Assembly (NCBI GenBank): GCA_000697335.1
Contig: JNEM01011766.1
Span: forward strand, 1 to 37,985
Length of the DNA stretch: 37,985 bases
DNA from: Conidiobolus incongruus B7586
Taxonomy: Eukaryota; Entomophthoromycota; Entomophthoromycetes; Entomophthorales; Conidiobolaceae
Direction: 5' to 3'
Shown piece after piece: positions 34,701-37,985 of this stretch; position 1 is the stretch's first letter, and every line of letters starts with the position of its first letter. Under the pieces are notes generated by a model. That model searched no databases. It was not told the DNA's origin and was given only the letters and a program-made list of their open reading frames with translations. The position numbers and the translations under genes were made by a program.

Positions 34701-35289
34701 ATTGAGATAATGTTATTTTGTTTTTATATACATTTGTTTTTGCTTGACTTGGGCTTTATTCTTTAGTTTTTTCAAGTGTTCATATATTATATTATCCTAT
34801 TTTCTACATGATTTTAATAGTTTATATGATTAACAAAAATGAAATAATATAATATTTCTTAACAGATTATTATTATGTTTTGGTGGTACCATTGAAAAAT
34901 TTTTAAAAAATGTAATGAATTAAATTCTACATTTAATTAATATTAATTTCAGAAATTTTATCTTTCATTTGAAGTTGGTTATATTAATTCTGCTGAATTG
35001 TCAATGGATAAAGGAAAATAGTCAATATTAATCTTATAATAGACTCTAAGATCCAGTGTTTTCAAAAAATTACCATCACACCAAACTTGAATTTCAAATT
35101 TCCAAATTACTTGAATCTCACAATAATTTAATAAATTAGAAAGCTTTTATGTATATCGTTTATCAAATCAATAAGAAATTTACCTAATGTAATTATTCTA
35201 TTTTTTATTTAGTAGGTTTTTTTATTAATCATTTTGTTTTAAGAGATCAAATTTGATCTTAAAGCTTTAGTCAAAAGTTGAGAGGATAT
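34701..35289. other. Intergenic DNA left of the solo LTR
   Basis: No gene is recognised. The segment is A+T-rich with normal mixed sequence and marks the end of the fossil block. Confidence 0.45.
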
Positions 35290-35688
35290 TGAGGTAAGTG
35301 TGATATTTTTGATAGAAGGTCACTGATTGAACCAATTTGTTAAGAGGTAATATATTGACACTGGCTGGGAAGTCAAGTGTCCAATAACTTTTAAGTAAAT
35401 AGCTGTCTTCTGGGACAGCACCTCTTTGGTGATATAAAGGGGTAATTTATTGTTTAACCTGGATTATTGGGATGTACCTTAGGAAGAGGACCGACGTGAT
35501 AACTTGGTTGTAGTTGGAATATTTATAGTTTTCTTGACGTGTCTTCCCAGCGTACGAACCGTACGTCAGATGGAACGATTGATTACATTGCTTGGGTGTA
35601 TTTTGTGGTCACGTTCCAGGTGGATCTGTAACGGGGTTCTCGAATGGATTGAATTGTTAAGGACGAACGGGTCCTCCGGCCCGTGACA
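35290..35688 (-). mobile_element. Solo LTR, probably Ty3/gypsy-like
   Basis: A 399-nt island distinctly richer in G+C than everything around it. Read on the minus strand it starts TGTCACGGGCC and ends in CCTCA, so it has TG...CA ends. ATAT flanks both sides (35286-35289 and 35689-35692), a possible but weak target duplication in this DNA. A promoter-like CTATAAATATTCC lies inside, as in the U3 part of an LTR. The TGTCACGGG start recalls fungal gypsy-type LTRs. No internal region or partner LTR is in the window, so it looks like the product of LTR-LTR recombination. It also contains several strong stems (ACGGG...CCCGT at 35667-35684, GCTGTC...GACAGC, ACCTCTTT...AAAGGGGT), so a structured non-coding RNA is the main alternative. 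Confidence 0.55.
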
Positions 35689-35994
35689 ATATATTTTTAA
35701 CTATTTTTATATGATTATTTAATAAATAAATTCTAATGAGATTCTAAATATTCATATTGTTGCGTATGAAGGAGATTGGATTCTAATTTCAATTTCAGCA
35801 CTTAAATTTGTTACTTTGGACTGATTATTTAATTATTTTTTTATTTAAAATTATATAAAATAAAATCATAATTTTATAATTCACATTATTACATGTTTAT
35901 TCAAATTATACAAGAAATAATAGTATCAAAGCCAATTGTTAATTATTTTACATTTGTGTAAGAACTATCATTCATTAAATCACTCCACCGAGTT

Positions 35995-36183
35995 CTAAGA
36001 ACTTGTGGTAGTAGCAGAAGATGGTTGTCTTGTGCTAGAATTATCATTTGAAGCATCTTTCTGATTTTTGCCTCGATTCTTCATATCCTTATCTCCAATA
36101 ACTTGACCAGTAGTCTCTTTAACAGAACCTACGATCCCGCTAACATTATTTAACACTTTAGAATTACTGGTATTATCACTCAT
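35995..36183 (-). CDS. CsbD-like small stress-type protein
   Basis: A 62-residue single-exon protein. Residues about 10-43 match the CsbD-like pattern, with IVGSVKETTGQVIGDKDMKN followed by RGKNQKDAS: a helix with GxxKE, then G-x-x-x-GDK, then GKxQ-D. Bacterial CsbD is an abundant general-stress protein of unknown biochemical role, and fungal members are small soluble proteins often induced in stress or late growth. The remaining C terminus is a Ser/Thr-rich disordered tail (TRQPSSATTTSS). The start at 36183 gives MSDNTSNSK, typical of fungal members, and the stop is TAG at 35997-35995. The frame is less A+T-rich than the flanks. Confidence 0.75.
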   Translation of the reverse strand: MSDNTSNSKVLNNVSGIVGSVKETTGQVIGDKDMKNRGKNQKDASNDNSSTRQPSSATTTSS

Positions 36184-37985
36184 AATTGATATTGCTTATC
36201 CAATAATATTAGAAAAATTTTGTTAAAATCTTGATAATTATTAATATTTTTTTAGTGAAACGATATGATTTTTATACTATAAAAAATATTTAAATAAACT
36301 TCTATTAAGAAAAAAAATTAATCAGTCTCAAGATTACTTCATGATGATGTAATTATAACTTTTTATGGAATTTATTTTAAATTAAATAGTATTTAATTAT
36401 GAGAGATTAAAATTATATTTGAATTCTTATGTATAATTCTTATAAATAATAGCATCATTGTCAAATTTTTACGCAATTTTGATACTTGTAATGATGAAGT
36501 AACACTGAAAATTAAATTAGAATTTGATAAAGATTAGCAAATGTATTAAATTCATAAACAAACCTACATTTATTGTTTATTTAAGATACTTTTGATAAAT
36601 CATTTAGAAATTCTAATTATTGTAGCTTTAACCCGAAGTTAATAAAGATATTTGGAATTTTGATTGAAATCTTTATATCGTGAATTTTCTAAAATTTAAA
36701 TATATTGAGAATGTAAATGGATTGAGATTGATATTTTTCAATAATTATATAAATTCATGTGGTTACTTATAATTCGACAAATTTAATTGGTATTTTTAGT
36801 TTTTAGAATTTGGCATTTATTGGTGTAAATAATTATTTTAACAAATTTTCACATCTAATATTGATGAATGATTTTTTCAATCATTATCATAAATCATAGA
36901 TCCAATAGACAGAGTCTAATCTTCAAAGGATTAATTTAGATATAACAATTCTCGATTTAGAAATAAAATTGATATTTACCAAAAATTTTAAAAATATCTT
37001 CAATATAAATTTCATAGCAGTGATTATAGTTGAAATTTTATAATAATTATTTATAATGAAAATATATCACCATATTTAAAAAATATTAATTGGAATTATA
37101 ATGACAATATTGCTGAAATAACTCTTTTTTGAATTGATTTAAGATAGTGTTGAGAATCATAAAAATATTGAAAAATATTAAAATTTATTTATCATATACA
37201 TTATTGATCTTAATCTATATAACTCAAAAATATATTTCAAGTCTATGTTTTTGGATTATTTTCTATTAAATGAAATTAAATAATGTTTATTCTATTAAAA
37301 TCACAAAATTTATTTATTTTTCAATAAATATATTTCAATTAGTCAATTTTAAAAGGATTTCAGAATTTATAATTATAATATAGTTATCTTTAATCTAATA
37401 CCTATATAATTATTAAATTATCAATTTATCAAAAATATTCTTATAACTTTTCCATTATTTTTGAAAATTGGGGTTATGGGAATTTATTTAGTTTAAAGAT
37501 ATATAATAAAAAATCGAAAAATAAATATATATATATTGTTATTATATATAATATACAAAATGATATAAATTATTTATATTGATATATTTAAAAACAATAT
37601 GGTGATAATTGCTATACAAAGTTTAAAATAAAGTTTTTTAATTTTATTAATATTTTTTATATATAATTATTAATATCAAATATAATAATTTTGTTAAAAC
37701 CTTTTACCATAATGGGAATAATATTAAGATATATATATAATTTTATAAAACATAAAGAATAATATAAGATTTTTAATATTTTAGCTAATAATATATTAAT
37801 AAAACAAATTGGTAATATTAATTCTAATTTTATTATTAATATTTATATTTAAAATAGCTAAAAAAGGATTTTAATTAATAATTAAACATATCTATAATAT
37901 TAAAATATCTAGAACCAATTATTTTTGCTATTTTATTATTTTATAAAAATTAAACCAAAATAATACCTAATCAAATATAATAATA
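36184..37985. other. A+T-rich region to the window end
   Basis: No gene is recognised. From about 37500 on the DNA becomes A+T-saturated, like the fossil blocks at 1-1900 and 34.0-34.7 kb, so another decayed repeat may begin here. I could not match it to them by eye. Confidence 0.45.

Noticed and set aside
35504-35686. Plus-strand 60-codon frame (MVVVGIFIVFLTCLPSV...)
   Set aside because: It lies wholly inside the solo LTR, has no family resemblance and uses an arbitrary start. The region is better explained as an LTR.

Overview
The window looks like nuclear DNA of a fungus with a very A+T-rich genome (roughly three quarters A+T by eye). The evidence is the gene set (CTF18, IDI1, PNO1/DIM2, QCR9, a COG1 relic, a secreted M28 aminopeptidase, a GPI-anchored Ser/Thr-rich wall-type protein, a CsbD-like protein) and the many very uniform short introns (about 47-60 nt, GTA donors, TAG acceptors). 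The low GC, intron density and secreted proteases would fit an early-diverging lineage such as Entomophthoromycotina (Conidiobolus-like). That assignment is inference and has not been checked.

Layout. 1-1.9 kb is an A+T-saturated retroelement fossil. 2.0-5.4 kb holds two M28 leucine-aminopeptidase-like genes on the minus strand, one decayed and one nearly whole. 7.0-7.9 kb is a GPI-anchored secreted protein. 9.4-10.6 kb is a pseudogene of an MDR-type NADPH reductase. 11.6-15.1 kb is a complete 14-exon CTF18. 17.1-17.8 kb is a multi-pass membrane protein and 18.0-18.4 kb a tiny RZ-type zinc-finger protein. 19.7-20.5 kb is IDI1. 21.4-26.2 kb is a graveyard of at least two or three unrecognised decayed genes. 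27.4-28.3 kb is PNO1 (minus) and 29.4-29.7 kb is QCR9 (minus). 30.4-32.3 kb is a decayed COG1-like gene. Directly behind it, at 32.3-34.0 kb, a miniature LTR element is present as three terminal repeats and two internal segments. 34.0-34.7 kb is a second copy of the 1-1.9 kb fossil. 35.3-35.7 kb is a comparatively GC-rich solo LTR. 36.0-36.2 kb is a small CsbD-like gene, and the rest to the end is A+T-rich DNA without recognisable genes.

The intact genes are unrelated housekeeping functions: sister-chromatid cohesion clamp loading, isoprenoid synthesis, 40S ribosome assembly and respiratory complex III. They do not form a pathway or cluster. The most notable theme is decay. Several host pseudogenes carry stops that look like C-to-T or G-to-A changes of Gln or Trp codons. 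The terminal repeats of the miniature LTR element also differ mainly by C-to-T/G-to-A transitions. Together this hints at a RIP-like or cytosine-deamination process acting on duplicated DNA. I found no CRISPR array, rRNA or tRNA, and no convincing new defence or toxin system.
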